From Chromera velia (taxonomy: Eukaryota > Sar > Chromeraceae): a stretch of DNA of 15,000 nucleotides. The stretch spans positions 46,773-61,772 of the forward strand of contig JAHBMJ010004732.1 of NCBI GenBank assembly GCA_018398765.1. The letters run 5' to 3'. The translations under genes were made by a program, and so were the position numbers. The notes below the pieces were generated by a model that worked only from the letters and a program-made list of their open reading frames with translations, had not been told where the DNA came from and searched no databases. This document shows, in pieces, positions 1 to 8,820 of this stretch; the stretch's first letter is position 1, and every line of letters begins with the position of its first letter.

Positions 1-117
1 CCCTCGAATGTGCACCCCATGGACCCAGCCTCTACAGTCTCAGCCTCGGTGGTGGGACAGGTAGCGCCTGAGAAACCCACTCTATCCCCCCCCTCAAATG
101 ACGCGTCCGAGATGTGA
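1..117 (+). CDS. Possible 3' end of a gene entering from the left
   Basis: Reading frame 1 is open from the first base of the window to a TGA at 115-117, giving 38 residues rich in Ser, Pro, Val and Thr and ending in Glu-Met. No domain is visible. An open frame of this length can occur by chance, and the other two plus frames close at about 63 and 72. A donor-like AAG|GTAAGA sits at 154-162, beyond the stop, and would fall in a 3' UTR if this is a gene. I include it only because it touches the window edge and cannot be excluded. Confidence is low. Confidence 0.2.
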   Translation, partial: PSNVHPMDPASTVSASVVGQVAPEKPTLSPPSNDASEM

Positions 118-467
118 GGAGGTCTGAATGCAAACATTCCAATGGCATTTGCTTTAAGGTAAGAGACACCTACGAGTTTATCCCTCCAACAGCGCGTGAG
201 TTCTCACTCCCCACTTTGTCTGCTGTAGAGGATTCACCTCAAAGAGACGCGAAATGAAACCCATTGAACCCAAAAAACAAAGAAAGCAAAACACTATGAT
301 ACAACAACACACAACTGGAAGCATCACATGCATGAACGAAGCAAGAAGCGCAGAGAAGACTCAGTGAGGACAAAAGAGAAGAAAATTTCATAGGCGTCGC
401 ATTGAGCGGGAGTTTTTGACCCACAAAGTATTGCGTCAATTGAGTAAAATAATAAAGCAGAACATCG
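118..467. other. Noncoding, nothing recognised
   Basis: There is no convincing reading frame, repeat or RNA gene here. The minus-strand frame across 239-472 gives a hydrophobic low-complexity peptide without domain character. Confidence 0.5.
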
Positions 468-530
468 CACACTAAACGGTTAGGACTCTACTTGGGAGTA
501 ACTGAGTTGGGATGGTTGGCGGCTGCCTGG
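468..530 (+). repeat. Relic resembling a terminus of the 8821-10670 element
   Basis: The stretch contains ACGGTTAGGA, then GTAAC, then GGATGGTT in the same order as the inward-reading right end of the TIR element at 8821-10670. It differs by an apparent insertion of about 12 bp after ACGGTTAGGA and by a different 7-bp spacer. The bases just before it (ACACTAA versus ACACAGT) also resemble that terminus. No matching opposite end was found nearby, so this would be a solo or decayed end. The match is short and was made by eye. Confidence 0.3.
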
Positions 531-883
531 TGGCCCAAATGACGGCTACGGGAGCACTCTTCCGGACTCTCTTCGAAATTGTAAGTACCAATTAACGAAT
601 CTGTACTAATTAAAAATGTATGAGAATCTATGCAATTTGATTTAGAATTTGATAAAACTTATAACTATAAATTCTAGCAGCAAAATCGGCTCACACAAAT
701 AATAATACTTCACTTGTAATAGTCTTGTATGAGCCACCCTCTCTAGCGTTAGCTCTCTGTAACAAATCATGTTACAAATGACTGTATAAATCTAGCTGTA
801 TAAATTAATTCAAGTTATGACAATCTACAATTTATAATAGTAATTGTAATAGTAGTTGCAATTAATATTAATTCATATATTTT
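531..883. other. AT-rich noncoding tract
   Basis: From about 580 the sequence turns strongly AT-rich and is full of stops in all frames. It includes a perfect 14-bp palindrome, AATTAATATTAATT, at 860-873, immediately before the TTGA microsatellite. The composition resembles the AT-rich spacer at 10671-11324 and contrasts with the GC-richer genes. Confidence 0.5.
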
Positions 884-934
884 TTGATTGATTGATTGAT
901 GATTCATTGATTGATTGATTGATTGATTGATTGA
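884..934. repeat. (TTGA)n microsatellite
   Basis: About a dozen TTGA/ATTG units are interrupted once, at about 900-907. A shorter tract of the same unit lies at about 10678-10692, just outside the right end of the TIR element. Confidence 0.9.
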
Positions 935-2706
935 CGGTCAAATCCTAGACCTAGCGACGTCAGATCCCAAGCTACCAACATGGCTTTGAGGACAACCCAG
1001 AGCACGCATTCATGTGGGGGGGAGGGGGAGGGTTTGATGAGAGAGCATGCATGCCAATCGGATCGACTTGACCCAACTCGCTTAATCAACAGAATGAACC
1101 TTCTTAAAACACTTGGCTAGCGCTTTACAGTGTTTACACTAGGCTTTATAACCGCTTCTAGGCAAGATTGTTTATAGAACTTACTATGAATATTGAATTG
1201 AAGATTGTGTACAGCAGCAGAACCATTTCTTTTTTTTTTATTATATCTGAAGTGCCTCTCCCTTCTGCACATATGCTAGCAGTCTAGCATGTGCAACGCG
1301 TTATGCGATTTAGTGTGATCTGTATTCTTATATGTCAATAAGCGCTTTCTGTTTTATAAATTCGTATAGTTCACTCAGTCTGTTTCGCTCCTCTTCGCAG
1401 TTTTTACATGTTGTCCAGATATGCACTTCATCTTTGATCATATGCGAAGGGGACGTACAAACATCTGTCGCACAACCGTTCTGGTTGAGTTCTGTCTACA
1501 TTCCCGATGATTTAATTAACATATCTCGGTGGATTAATGATCAATTCGAGTCTATATGTTAGATATGTCAACTAGTCTTTGGCAGATAGGCCCTTGCCTG
1601 ATCGGTGTCGGGTTTTTCGTGTTAATGATCATGATAATGATACATGCAGCCGATTCCATTGCTTTCGAACAAAAAGCTCTCTGCAGGTTCGAATCGCCAC
1701 CGATTCGCCAGGCTTGCCCCTCTAGCTCTAGGCCCCTCTTTCTCTTTCGTCCATGGTGTATAATGCACCCTAACGGTTTCCTGAGTGATTTCATTCGGGC
1801 TGTCTAAAAGGGGACCCCCCGATCGCAACCTTCTGAAGTCGAGACGCTCGTTGCATCTCTTCACCGTTCTTTTTGTCAAGTTTTCTCACTGTCAGTGCAT
1901 GGCTGGACAAATGAGGCAGAACACGCAAGCGGGTCACCCCACTCACGCATTTAGCAAAACGAAAAAAAAAGAAAAAGCTCTGACTGCCTCACCTTCTTGG
2001 ATTTGTCTTTGGTAGTCATTTGTTTCTTCCATGGTTGTTCCTTTCCCCCCCGTCCCTCCGTGACCGCTCTCTGGACATGTCACTTCCCTCCCACGTCACT
2101 TCTCCCCCTCTCCTTCTGTCTCGGCTCTTATCCATCGACACTCTTTCCTTGTTTTCTTCCTTCCTCCTCCTGAAGGGAACAGATCGAACTAGCGAACGAA
2201 GGCATGCTGAGCACAAACCAACGGACAGACGAACAGACGAAAATTTTTCAACGCACGGGTGACTGCCAGTCGGCTCCCGATTGAGCTCGGACAGACCCAG
2301 GTCAGAAGATTAGGTACGAACTAAATACTTTGAAGGCGAGTGCGAACATTAGGTGACAAATCGAGGAGTGAAGGGAAAGAGTGAATGTATGTGAAAGTGA
2401 AAGGATGTGCAAGTGAATTTTGCAAAGCACGTAGTGAAGTGGAATTATTTGGAAAGACACGGAGCAGATCTACCGAGGCAAAACGACGAAAGGAAAAGGG
2501 ATATCAGACCGAACGCCGCTTAGCAGCTCTGCAGGTCGACTTGCTCGCTCATGAAATCCCTCCCTCCCATCCTCCTTCTCTTCCTTGCTCGTCTTCTTTT
2601 TTTTCTTTCTCTCTTTACATCTGCCCGCAGTCTGCGATGAGGATCGTCTGTTTGGAGGCTCCCGACTGGCTTCCCTGGGCCTCGACAGCCTTCACATGCA
2701 ACGTTC
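935..2706. other. Noncoding, no gene recognised
   Basis: Short overlapping frames exist on both strands, for example at 1332-1562, 1556-1807 and 2385-2735. None shows a domain, a sensible hydropathy pattern or splice-site support. Composition shifts from AT-rich (to about 1560) to pyrimidine-rich (about 1985-2180) and then purine-rich (about 2330-2520). A GCATGCATGC motif lies at 1045-1054. Confidence 0.5.
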
Positions 2707-2943
2707 GTTCGGTCCAACGGGTGGCGCCAGGTTAACAACCGACAAGTACACACTTCGAAAGAGAGAAGCAAGGAATTAACTGCATGCGAGAAGGGACTAT
2801 TCGACGAGAAGGAAAATTTCAGCCAGCCAACTATTGACTGACCAGGGAGCTCGGTCTTCATCGAAAGGAAGCCGATTCCTTCAGAGATCTTCGATCAGAG
2901 GACCATGTCACGGTGCATCATCTCGCCATGCCAGACCCACATG
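2707..2943. repeat. 237-bp direct repeat, copy 1
   Basis: This copy matches 4169-4405 at a constant offset of 1462 bp, with one difference that I found (T at 2777, C at 4239). Neither copy carries a convincing gene. The ends do not read TG...CA and I found no target-site duplication, so an LTR identity is not supported. Confidence 0.9.
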
Positions 2944-2976
2944 CAGCGCCCAGCCGAAAGAATCTGCCGTCATGCG

Positions 2977-3374
2977 GGACCTCCTCCGACTGCACGGGCC
3001 GGAGCGATTGTAGTCCCGGAATTAAGAAAGGTAAAGGTCCGAATCCGTCCGATCGATCTCACAGAGAGGCCGCCGGGAACGAGAGAATGGGACGTTGGTC
3101 GAGAGTCAAGTGTTCGATCGCGCAATGAAGAGACGTCCGAGAAGGTGCAAGCAAGCAGGAAGGAGAAACAACGAAGCAACGAAGCAACAAAGGAACGGAG
3201 CAAGGAAGGAAGGAAGGAGGGAAGGAATGAAAACACGGACACAGTCGCGGTCTACTCATTTTGTTCTTAGATTTTCTCACGGCCCGGCCTTGCTCATGTT
3301 CTCTCTTTCCCGAACCAAGCGACAACAAATGTCTGTCTGTCAATTCTCTCGATCACTGACAGCATTCATCTGTC
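2977..3374. repeat. 398-bp exact tandem duplicate, copy 1 (probable assembly artefact)
   Basis: This copy is identical to 3376-3773 at an offset of 399. The two are separated only by the single ambiguous base at 3375. Reading frames in the two copies translate identically. The simplest reading is that two contig ends overlapping by 398 bp were joined without merging. Confidence 0.9.
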
Positions 3375-3375
3375 N
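3375..3375. other. Assembly gap (single N)
   Basis: This is the only ambiguous base in the window. It lies exactly between the two identical 398-bp copies, as expected for a gap whose estimated size was zero or negative. Confidence 0.95.
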
Positions 3376-3773
3376 GGACCTCCTCCGACTGCACGGGCCG
3401 GAGCGATTGTAGTCCCGGAATTAAGAAAGGTAAAGGTCCGAATCCGTCCGATCGATCTCACAGAGAGGCCGCCGGGAACGAGAGAATGGGACGTTGGTCG
3501 AGAGTCAAGTGTTCGATCGCGCAATGAAGAGACGTCCGAGAAGGTGCAAGCAAGCAGGAAGGAGAAACAACGAAGCAACGAAGCAACAAAGGAACGGAGC
3601 AAGGAAGGAAGGAAGGAGGGAAGGAATGAAAACACGGACACAGTCGCGGTCTACTCATTTTGTTCTTAGATTTTCTCACGGCCCGGCCTTGCTCATGTTC
3701 TCTCTTTCCCGAACCAAGCGACAACAAATGTCTGTCTGTCAATTCTCTCGATCACTGACAGCATTCATCTGTC
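3376..3773. repeat. 398-bp exact tandem duplicate, copy 2
   Basis: This is the second copy of 2977-3374. Unique sequence resumes at 3774. The purine-rich AAGG runs at about 3600-3626 could have broken the assembly here. Confidence 0.9.
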
Positions 3774-4168
3774 CGCCTGCATGGAAGCACTCTCGTCAAA
3801 AACCAAAGGAGAACGGGTCCTGGCTGGAGAATCATCGAGAGACCAAAAAGAACGTCAGTGGGTGGACCCCCACCCACTAATCAACAATAGATTCCTCGAA
3901 TTCACCCCCAGCGAACTCTTTGATTTTAGATCGAGACAAATTAAGTGCATGTTTGTTATTCCACGTTCAGAGTCTGGTCGGGGGACCATTGAAAAGCAAA
4001 AAGAGACTGTCGCCGAACTCTCGACTCAAGAGCATCGATTGAACCCTAATCACTCAAGTGTCGATTGGAATGAGAACGGCTGCCCACATTGCCTTCCAAA
4101 CCCGACTTTTCTTACTCGTCCAATCCAGTCAAATCAAATTTGACAAGTGCGTCTCTTGCATGCGGTCT
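3774..4168. other. Noncoding, nothing recognised
   Basis: The frames here are short and run into the neighbouring repeat. No domain, RNA gene or splice-supported exon was seen. Confidence 0.45.
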
Positions 4169-4405
4169 GTTCGGTCCAACGGGTGGCGCCAGGTTAACAA
4201 CCGACAAGTACACACTTCGAAAGAGAGAAGCAAGGAATCAACTGCATGCGAGAAGGGACTATTCGACGAGAAGGAAAATTTCAGCCAGCCAACTATTGAC
4301 TGACCAGGGAGCTCGGTCTTCATCGAAAGGAAGCCGATTCCTTCAGAGATCTTCGATCAGAGGACCATGTCACGGTGCATCATCTCGCCATGCCAGACCC
4401 ACATG
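4169..4405. repeat. 237-bp direct repeat, copy 2
   Basis: This copy matches 2707-2943 with a single substitution and the same orientation. Flanking bases differ on both sides (ends at TATGC here, CAGCG at copy 1), so the copies lie in different contexts and are not a simple assembly duplicate like 2977-3773. Confidence 0.9.
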
Positions 4406-5823
4406 TATGCAGGGCTTGACAGAATATGATATCGTTGGTTCGTGAGCGAGTGCAGTCCAGCAAGGGGTCTGACAGGTCTGCTCCATGTGCTCCCATAGAA
4501 GTTCCGCGTTCCCTTTGCAATCCTGCATGGATGAGGTGGTTTGGAATAGTCCAAGCTGAGAAGGAAGGAATGCATGCATGTACTTGGATTCAGATCACGT
4601 CATTCTTGTCCTTTGTGGTTGATGAAAACGGCACTCCCCTGCTCTTCAACGAAGAGAGGAAAAGAGAAAAGGATTGGGCAGGCATCAGGAGAGGAGAGGG
4701 CCCTCACCTTCTGTTGACTCGGCTCCAGTGATTGCGCATACTCAAGAGGTTGGTGTTCCGTTGTGCTGTCGAGGAAGTGGTCCTTCTTGGGCATGCATGC
4801 GGGGGCTCGGGATGGAAGCGCCGCAGATGTCATGCACTGTTGCACCGTGCAGGCCTGCAGGAAACCAAGATAACGGGAGGAAGGGATGCAGCAAAGGAAT
4901 CCCAATAAGAAGGGGAAAGGGGGAGAACGGGATTCTTGAGGGCTTATCGGAAGTTTTCGTGTATTCCAATGTCTGACTTTGTTTGCGCGCAAGTCGAGCG
5001 AAATCTGAATTGTTTTCACTTTTTCTCTTTCTTCTTTTCCCTGCACCCTCAAGCGGTATGTTACAGCACACACAGTAGAAGCTCGTTGCTGACCCTCCTC
5101 TAGACTGCGTCTGTGTGTGGATGTGCGTCGTTTGGAGCCCTGTGTGACAAAATTGGCTGTCGTGAGCTTCTGAAAAACTGTATCGGTTCTTGGACGGGAG
5201 ATGACGCGGGGGGACTCGTTTCCTGAGGTGCAGGGACTCTAAAAGGAACCAGAAAGAGCGGCTTCTGAGTCCGGTGGGCCAGTGGCAGAGAAGACTGTAA
5301 GAATGGACGGATCATGGTGAGGGTGTGCCGATTTTTGTGGGGGAAGGAGACTCGAAGAGACCAGGGAGGATTCAGCATCAGCGCAACACTACTTCAAGCA
5401 AGCCAACAGCACATAGCAACAAGAGGGGGCGTAGATCAGTTAATTCTCACCCACAAACTCTCTAAGAATAGGCTTCGAAGTGACTCTGCGCTAACGATGG
5501 ATCTGCAGATGGAATGCTGCGAGAGTACATAACCTCGCTTCCTCTGTACTATTCAGTGTATTTGTATTTACGTACATTGTACGTCTGAAGTGTTGCATTC
5601 TTCTTTCTCTGTGAATGACGAAGCGTCGACCAATCCTTGCATGTCTTGAGAAAGCCCCTTTTGACTGCTTAAGGTTTCGTGACTTTGCTTTCAATGCTCT
5701 CCACTGTTGGGGAGAGCTTCCCATCACCGAAAGCTCGTTGAATTCAATCAGCGGAAAGCGATATATATACAGTTCTTCCACGGTCGAACAACACATGCAT
5801 GGAGCCGGTCGGGGACGCAAACC

Positions 5824-5842
5824 TGCATGCATGCATGCATGC
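5824..5842. promoter_or_regulatory. (GCAT)n tract / overlapping TGCATGCA motifs
   Basis: The 19-bp run of alternating TGCA/GCAT contains several overlapping copies of the palindrome TGCATGCA. It lies about 310 bp upstream of the kinase ATG, and another TGCATGC follows at 5863-5869. TGCATGCA is known as the target of an ApiAP2 factor in Plasmodium. A regulatory role here is inference, and it may be only a simple repeat. Confidence 0.35.
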
Positions 5843-5867
5843 GCGGTTCCTTTGCGAGCCTTTGCAT

Positions 5868-5894
5868 GCGGGCGCCGCCCGGTGCGGCACCCGC
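5868..5894. promoter_or_regulatory. GC-rich hairpin upstream of the kinase gene
   Basis: GCGGGCGCCGC (5868-5878) and GCGGCACCCGC (5884-5894) form an 11-bp stem with one mismatch around a 5-nt loop. It lies directly after the TGCATGC cluster. If the mRNA leader begins upstream, this would be a stable 5' UTR hairpin. Function is unknown. Confidence 0.35.
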
Positions 5895-6149
5895 GGGCCA
5901 ACTCTTCACAGCGCTAGTCAACCGACAGTCACAATTCGATTTGACATTTCCTGATTGATTAATGCGTGTGACTGGCGCCAGTGGCTGTGTCGGTGTCATT
6001 GGTGTTTGCAGACTTTGCGGCAATTGTACGTACGCACTTGTATGTAGGTTTGGAGGGTTTCCAGAATTTCACTGCCCCCAGCATGCCGAGAAACCCAGCG
6101 GACGCCGTTGCCGTCTCCCGACAGCTCCGGGACGGGGTTTTCGTTGAGG

Positions 6150-8699
6150 ATGTCCCGCTTTGCCTTTGTGAAGAGGTGCACTTTGAACTTTGCAAATGAG
6201 AGAGAGCTGGGAAGTGGTGGGTTTGGGACTGTGTACAAGGGTGTAGATGCCCAGAATGGTCACTGCTTCGCTGTGAAGGTTCTGAACCTCCAAATATTCC
6301 AACAAATTCCCAGAGACATGCCTGATGAAGCCCTCCAAAGAATCATCAAAGCCGAAACAAACGCCTTTCGGGCCCTTCCCCAAACACACCCGAATCTCTG
6401 CAGGCTTCTCGGTGTCTGCAGTGGCAAGAAGTCGGACGGTTCCCCTTACGTGATGGTCCTGTCTTCTCTAGGACACAGAGGGGACTTGGCTTCTCTTCTC
6501 CGGAAAGACGAAGAAGCAAAAACCCTCACATGGAGGGACCGACTCTCCGTCGCCCGACAGGTCTGCAAGGCCGTGTCGTTTCTTCACGGACAGCAGCCGA
6601 ACCCCATATTCCACAGAGACCTCAAGAGTGAGAATATCGTTATGACCACCTCCCTAAACCCCATGCTGATTGACTGGGCCCTTGCCCGTTTGATTCCTGC
6701 CGGGGCCCAGAGTCACAGAGTGACCACAGAGGCCATGGCTGTCGGCACTGCGGGGTACATGTGTCCCCAGTATGCCGCAGAGAGAGTGTTCAGCCCCGAG
6801 AGTGAGGTCTACTCTCTGGGGGTCGTGCTGCTGGAATTGTTCACGGGGAAGATTCAGACAGACACCGACCCCCAGACCAACCTAGTCAAACAGTTCGCGG
6901 GAGAGGATCTCTATGCCCATGATGCCGATGCCCCTCCCACTGTGCACCCCCTCTGTGCTGCAGATGCGGACGTGCGGGCGGGTGAGTGGGATGACGGGGT
7001 GGCGACTGACCTTGCCACTCTTATTCTGGAGTGTTTGAGGAAGAAGCGTCGTCGCGTTACCGTTCCTTTCGTTTTGCGTTCTCTGTGTGCAATTGAACGG
7101 AAGGCGGAGGAGGCACGGCCCGGAGACGAGGTGTTGCGAGAGGAGTTGAAGAAAATGAGAGAAACTCACGAGAGAGAGCAGATAGAGCGAGATGTGAGAC
7201 AGCAGAGGGAGCATGAGACGCTAGTCAGATGCATTGCTTGCTGTGAGACGGTGAAAGAAAGCGAGGGTGCAGAGTGCCCTCGAGAGAACAGAGACCATTT
7301 TCTTTGCAGTGATTGTTTTGGGGATTATGTGCGGCACAAGGTAGAAGAGGGTATTGAGATGCGACACGGAGAACTGAAGTTACCCTGCTCGATGGCAGGG
7401 CGGGGGTGTGAACAGGGAGCGTTTTATGACCAGCGTGTGGTTGCCTTGAACTGCAGTACAGATGCGTACCGCACTTTTCTCGAGGCAAGAGACGGAAGCC
7501 TGAGAGCTGCAGCCCGCGCAGAGGTAGAGGCAGAGGTCCGAAGGGAGGGGGCTGTAGGGGGGGCAAGACGGAGACTGGAGGAGGAGATGATGCATTTCCA
7601 TAAAACTCCTTGTTGCAATCGTGGTTTTGTGTATGATGGTTGTGCAGCGGTTGCGTGCGCCGATTTGTGTGGACGTCATTTTTGCGCGTTGTGTCATTTT
7701 CACAGCGACAGGGACTGCCACCCACACGTGGCGACCTGTCGCCTGAACCCCCGAAGAAATGACTACTTTGTGAGCAAAGAGGAGTTGGACGCATTGCACA
7801 GGCCGCTTGTTGCTCGCAAGGTCAGGTCTCTCCTTGCAGACCTCTCCCGAGACCAGCCAGAGGTTCATGCAGCCCTCCTGCAAGAAGGGGCAGTCCTGCA
7901 GCATCTCAAAGACCTCGAAATCATGGACCAGGGGGGGTTGATGCTGCCTCCCCCCCCTGACCCCCCTGTTGCCCCCCCCCCTGCTGCTGCTGCTGTTGCC
8001 CCTCCGATGCATGTGGGGGGAGAGGGGGGAGTTTTTGATGATGATGAGGATCTTGAAGAGATGTGGCAGGATGAGGACGAGGAGGGAGATGGGTGGGGGG
8101 AAGAGGAGGACGAGCTAGAGGACGACATGAGACAAGTGCATCTGGAGGAGGACTACGAAGGATGGCAGGAAGAACAGGAAGACCAGTATGAAGAAGAAGA
8201 GGAGCAGTATGAAGAAGAAGAAGAGGAGCAGTATGAGGAGCAGGAAGAGCAGTACGAAGAACAAGAGTTGCATGAAGAAGAAGAAGAGGAGCAGTATGAG
8301 GAGCAGGAAGAGCAGTATGAAGAAGAACAAGAAGAGCAGGAAGAGCACTATGAAGAAGAAGAGGAGCAGTATGACGAAGAACAAGAGCTGCATGAAGAAG
8401 AAGAAGAGGAGCAGTATGAGGAGCAGGAAGAGCAGTATGAAGAACAAGAGGAGCAGGAAGAGCCGTATGACGAACAAGAAGATCAGTTTGAGGAGCAGGA
8501 AGAGCAAGAGCACTATGAGGAAGAACAGTATGACGAAGAGCAAGAACAGGAATACCAGCAGGAGGAGGAATATGGACAAGAAGAGGGTTGGCAGCAGGAA
8601 GATGACGGGCTTTATGGTCAGGAGGATAATATGTGGGGAGACGACGGGGGGGCAGATGAGGGCCCCTATGATGATGATGATGATGGCCCTTGGTATTAG
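6150..8699 (+). CDS. Protein kinase fused to RING1/Rcat-like zinc modules, acidic E/Q/Y-rich tail
   Basis: This is an intronless 849-residue frame from the first in-frame ATG (6150) to TAG; the frame is open from 6048 but has no earlier ATG. The kinase domain (about 15-315) is IRAK/Pelle-like, with glycine loop GSGGFG at 21-26, Lys43, Glu69, HRDLKSEN at 155-162 and GTAGY at 199-203. Two key motifs deviate: DFG reads DWA (175-177) and APE reads CPQ (205-207). A charged coiled coil (about 317-357) leads into a RING1-like module (C361, C364, C376, H383, C386, C389, C413, C420). After an Ala/Glu/Arg-rich helical linker comes a second Cys/His module (484-530) spaced like an RBR Rcat domain, with C498 in the position of the catalytic cysteine. 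Next come a Pro/Ala linker (599-619) and an acidic Glu/Gln/Tyr repeat tail (about 628-849). The likely role is signalling coupled to ubiquitin transfer. No signal peptide or membrane segment is visible, so it is probably cytosolic or nuclear. Coding status is near certain; enzymatic activity is inferred. Confidence 0.93.
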   Translation: MSRFAFVKRCTLNFANERELGSGGFGTVYKGVDAQNGHCFAVKVLNLQIFQQIPRDMPDEALQRIIKAETNAFRALPQTHPNLCRLLGVCSGKKSDGSPYVMVLSSLGHRGDLASLLRKDEEAKTLTWRDRLSVARQVCKAVSFLHGQQPNPIFHRDLKSENIVMTTSLNPMLIDWALARLIPAGAQSHRVTTEAMAVGTAGYMCPQYAAERVFSPESEVYSLGVVLLELFTGKIQTDTDPQTNLVKQFAGEDLYAHDADAPPTVHPLCAADADVRAGEWDDGVATDLATLILECLRKKRRRVTVPFVLRSLCAIERKAEEARPGDEVLREELKKMRETHEREQIERDVRQQREHETLVRCIACCETVKESEGAECPRENRDHFLCSDCFGDYVRHKVEEGIEMRHGELKLPCSMAGRGCEQGAFYDQRVVALNCSTDAYRTFLEARDGSLRAAARAEVEAEVRREGAVGGARRRLEEEMMHFHKTPCCNRGFVYDGCAAVACADLCGRHFCALCHFHSDRDCHPHVATCRLNPRRNDYFVSKEELDALHRPLVARKVRSLLADLSRDQPEVHAALLQEGAVLQHLKDLEIMDQGGLMLPPPPDPPVAPPPAAAAVAPPMHVGGEGGVFDDDEDLEEMWQDEDEEGDGWGEEEDELEDDMRQVHLEEDYEGWQEEQEDQYEEEEEQYEEEEEEQYEEQEEQYEEQELHEEEEEEQYEEQEEQYEEEQEEQEEHYEEEEEQYDEEQELHEEEEEEQYEEQEEQYEEQEEQEEPYDEQEDQFEEQEEQEHYEEEQYDEEQEQEYQQEEEYGQEEGWQQEDDGLYGQEDNMWGDDGGADEGPYDDDDDGPWY
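8170..8560 (+). repeat. Purine-rich coding minisatellite (acidic tail)
   Basis: The sense strand is almost all purine, built from GAAGAAGAG, GAGCAG and TATGAG units. A higher-order unit of 120 bp (40 codons) is visible: 8256-8334 and 8376-8454 match with one substitution. Because all units are multiples of three, length changes keep the kinase frame. The other two plus frames and the antisense strand also stay open here purely because of composition, so overlapping frames are shadows. Confidence 0.85.
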
Positions 8700-8820
8700 C
8701 CTAATCATAAAAGAGACGGCAATCATGTGAATGCGTCAAAAAAGTAAAAACGGTCACATGCATGCATGATTCTAGGCACCTGCCACTTGAAACAACAGTT
8801 TTATAAATAGATTAAAATAA

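Larger units (their letters stand above)
4406..6149. other. Noncoding region upstream of the kinase gene
   Basis: No coding exon could be supported on either strand. The stretch is enriched in TGCATGC motifs (about 4571, 4794, 5824 and 5863). It has an ATATATATA run at about 5761-5769 that could act as a TATA-like element about 385 bp before the kinase start. In the kinase frame the sequence is open from 6048, just after a TAG at 6045-6047, but it has no ATG until 6150, so any 5' exon would have to lie further upstream. Confidence 0.45.

Noticed and set aside
1670-1705. GGTTCGAATC, resembling a tRNA T-loop / B box
   Set aside because: The flanking bases do not pair into a T stem, and no A box, anticodon arm or acceptor stem could be built on either strand.
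2385-3270. Overlapping plus and minus frames of 90-120 codons, partly repeated at 3366-3880 and 4089-4445
   Set aside because: The duplicates arise from the repeated DNA. The peptides show no domain and are basic or Ser-rich low complexity, and no consistent exon chain was found.
2707-4405. LTR retrotransposon or TRIM flanked by the 237-bp repeats
   Set aside because: No TG...CA ends, no primer-binding site at the expected place, no polypurine tract adjacent to copy 2 and no target duplication were seen.
6108-6149. Kinase start at TTG 6108
   Set aside because: A TTG start is not expected for a eukaryotic nuclear gene. The first in-frame ATG is 6150, and the kinase domain begins properly after it.
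8115-8730. Long open frames antisense to, and in the +1 frame of, the acidic tail (Leu/Ile/Phe-rich and Lys/Ser/Arg-rich peptides)
   Set aside because: They are open only because the purine-rich repeat lacks stop codons in every frame. The peptides are pure low complexity and sit inside a well-supported coding sequence.
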